The notes below the pieces were generated by a model. It saw nothing but the letters and a program-made list of their open reading frames with translations, was not told where the DNA came from and ran no database searches. Shown piece by piece: positions 63,607 to 64,000 of a DNA stretch of 64,000 nucleotides. Origin of the DNA: Roseivirga sp. (GTDB lineage Bacteria > Bacteroidota > Bacteroidia > Cytophagales > Cyclobacteriaceae); the NCBI GenBank assembly GCA_021404565.1, contig JAAWWF010000002.1, positions 124,001 to 188,000 of the forward strand. Direction: 5' to 3'. The translations under genes were made by a program, and so were the position numbers. Position 1 is the first letter of the stretch, and the number at the start of each line of letters is the position of its first letter.

Positions 63607-64000
63607 ATAGTAAGTGTTATAATGGCTTCAGTACCCTTATTCTGAGGGGAGGAGAATGCCCATTCTGCTCCTATTTTTTGTACACGTGATTCAATGTTTT
63701 TAATACCTATGCCGCTTTTCTTAGAAGTATCTGCCGTACCCTTGCCATTGTCTGCAACAGTCAGGGTGAGCGTGGTGCCTTGTTTTTCCAGCTTAATGTC
63801 GAATTGATCAGCTTCGGCATGTCTGAGAGTATTGCTCAATAATTCCTGAACGATACGATACAGGTGCATCTCTTTATCTCCCTCCAGTCGCTCATCGAAA
63901 CGGAGGGTTTTCAGGCTTACCTTCAGGTGGTCAGAAGAAGAGACCGTTTCTTTCAGGTCGTGTAATGCCGCTACCAATCCAAATTTGGTAAGCACTCCTG
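63603..64000 (-). CDS. Sensor histidine kinase C-terminus (NarX/LiaS-type), cut by window edge
   Basis: Only the last about 130 residues are in the window. They contain the end of the HisKA_3 dimerisation region (FGLVAALHDL), the N box RIVQELLSNTLRHAEAD, the DNGKG G1 box and SGIGIKNIESRVQKIGAEWAFSS with the G2 box. The frame continues past base 64000, so the GTG seen at 63995 is not the true start. The class is the partner of NarL-type regulators, encoded next to it. Confidence 0.9.
   Translation of the reverse strand, partial: GVLTKFGLVAALHDLKETVSSSDHLKVSLKTLRFDERLEGDKEMHLYRIVQELLSNTLRHAEADQFDIKLEKQGTTLTLTVADNGKGTADTSKKSGIGIKNIESRVQKIGAEWAFSSPQNKGTEAIITLTI

Overview
The window comes from a member of the Bacteroidota, most likely a Cytophagales-type bacterium. 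This is inferred from the gene content: FtsX-like permeases of the PadR-linked type, LytS/LytTR pairs, AraC regulators with a membrane-spanning N-terminus, DUF5996, TolB-like propellers and Crp/Fnr regulators. There are no clear Shine-Dalgarno sequences, and overlaps of the ATGA type are frequent. No rRNA, tRNA, CRISPR array, integrase or transposase gene was seen.

Layout. At 1-12.6 kb lie ordinary genes: the N-terminal two thirds of an RND efflux pump with its HlyD-type adaptor, a squalene/phytoene synthase-like enzyme, an Lgt-like protein, a KamA-type radical SAM aminomutase, two cupins plus a remnant of a third, a pair of TolB-like propellers, an AraC regulator and an SGNH hydrolase. At 13-27.8 kb the content turns accessory: a NACHT-like NTPase ending in pentapeptide repeats, a PadR/FtsX pair, a patatin-like phospholipase, an unknown gene divergent from a UPF1-like SF1 helicase, a large exported protein, and a chimeric pseudogene made of an HsdM N-terminus and the helicase C-terminus.

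The core is a defense island at 27.9-51.3 kb. On the minus strand 13 genes run in one direction from 45.7 to 28.0 kb: hsdM2, two tandem DNA methyltransferase-AlbA_2 fusions, a PD-(D/E)XK nuclease-like gene, hsdM1, hsdS, a GIY-YIG-like nuclease, a HEPN-like protein, two tandem ATPase/HNH pairs resembling Septu (PtuA/PtuB), and hsdR. The type I restriction-modification set is therefore split by about seven other putative defense genes. Divergent from it stands a 1794-residue ATPase whose membrane helices lie between Walker A and Walker B, as in KAP NTPases. I regard the composite operon and the giant ATPase as the most likely undescribed systems here.

At 51.3-55.2 kb is a repeat-rich stretch with small unknown genes, one of which resembles a phage tail-tip/C1q-like jelly roll. 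From 55.4 kb the genes are again housekeeping-like: an Old Yellow Enzyme, a DUF5996 protein, a Crp/Fnr regulator flanked by two 86-bp elements with 13-bp inverted ends, a CPBP protease, a 126-bp tandem repeat array, a LytS/LytTR two-component pair, and a NarL-type regulator with a histidine kinase cut by the right edge.

Intergenic repeats are unusually rich. They include GATATCTC palindromes at 3' ends of genes, 99-bp elements with inverted ends, 62-bp direct repeats, a TGTACACC palindrome array with a 43-bp period, REP-like palindromes and the 126-bp array. All functional statements are from reading sequence and motifs; no database search was run.
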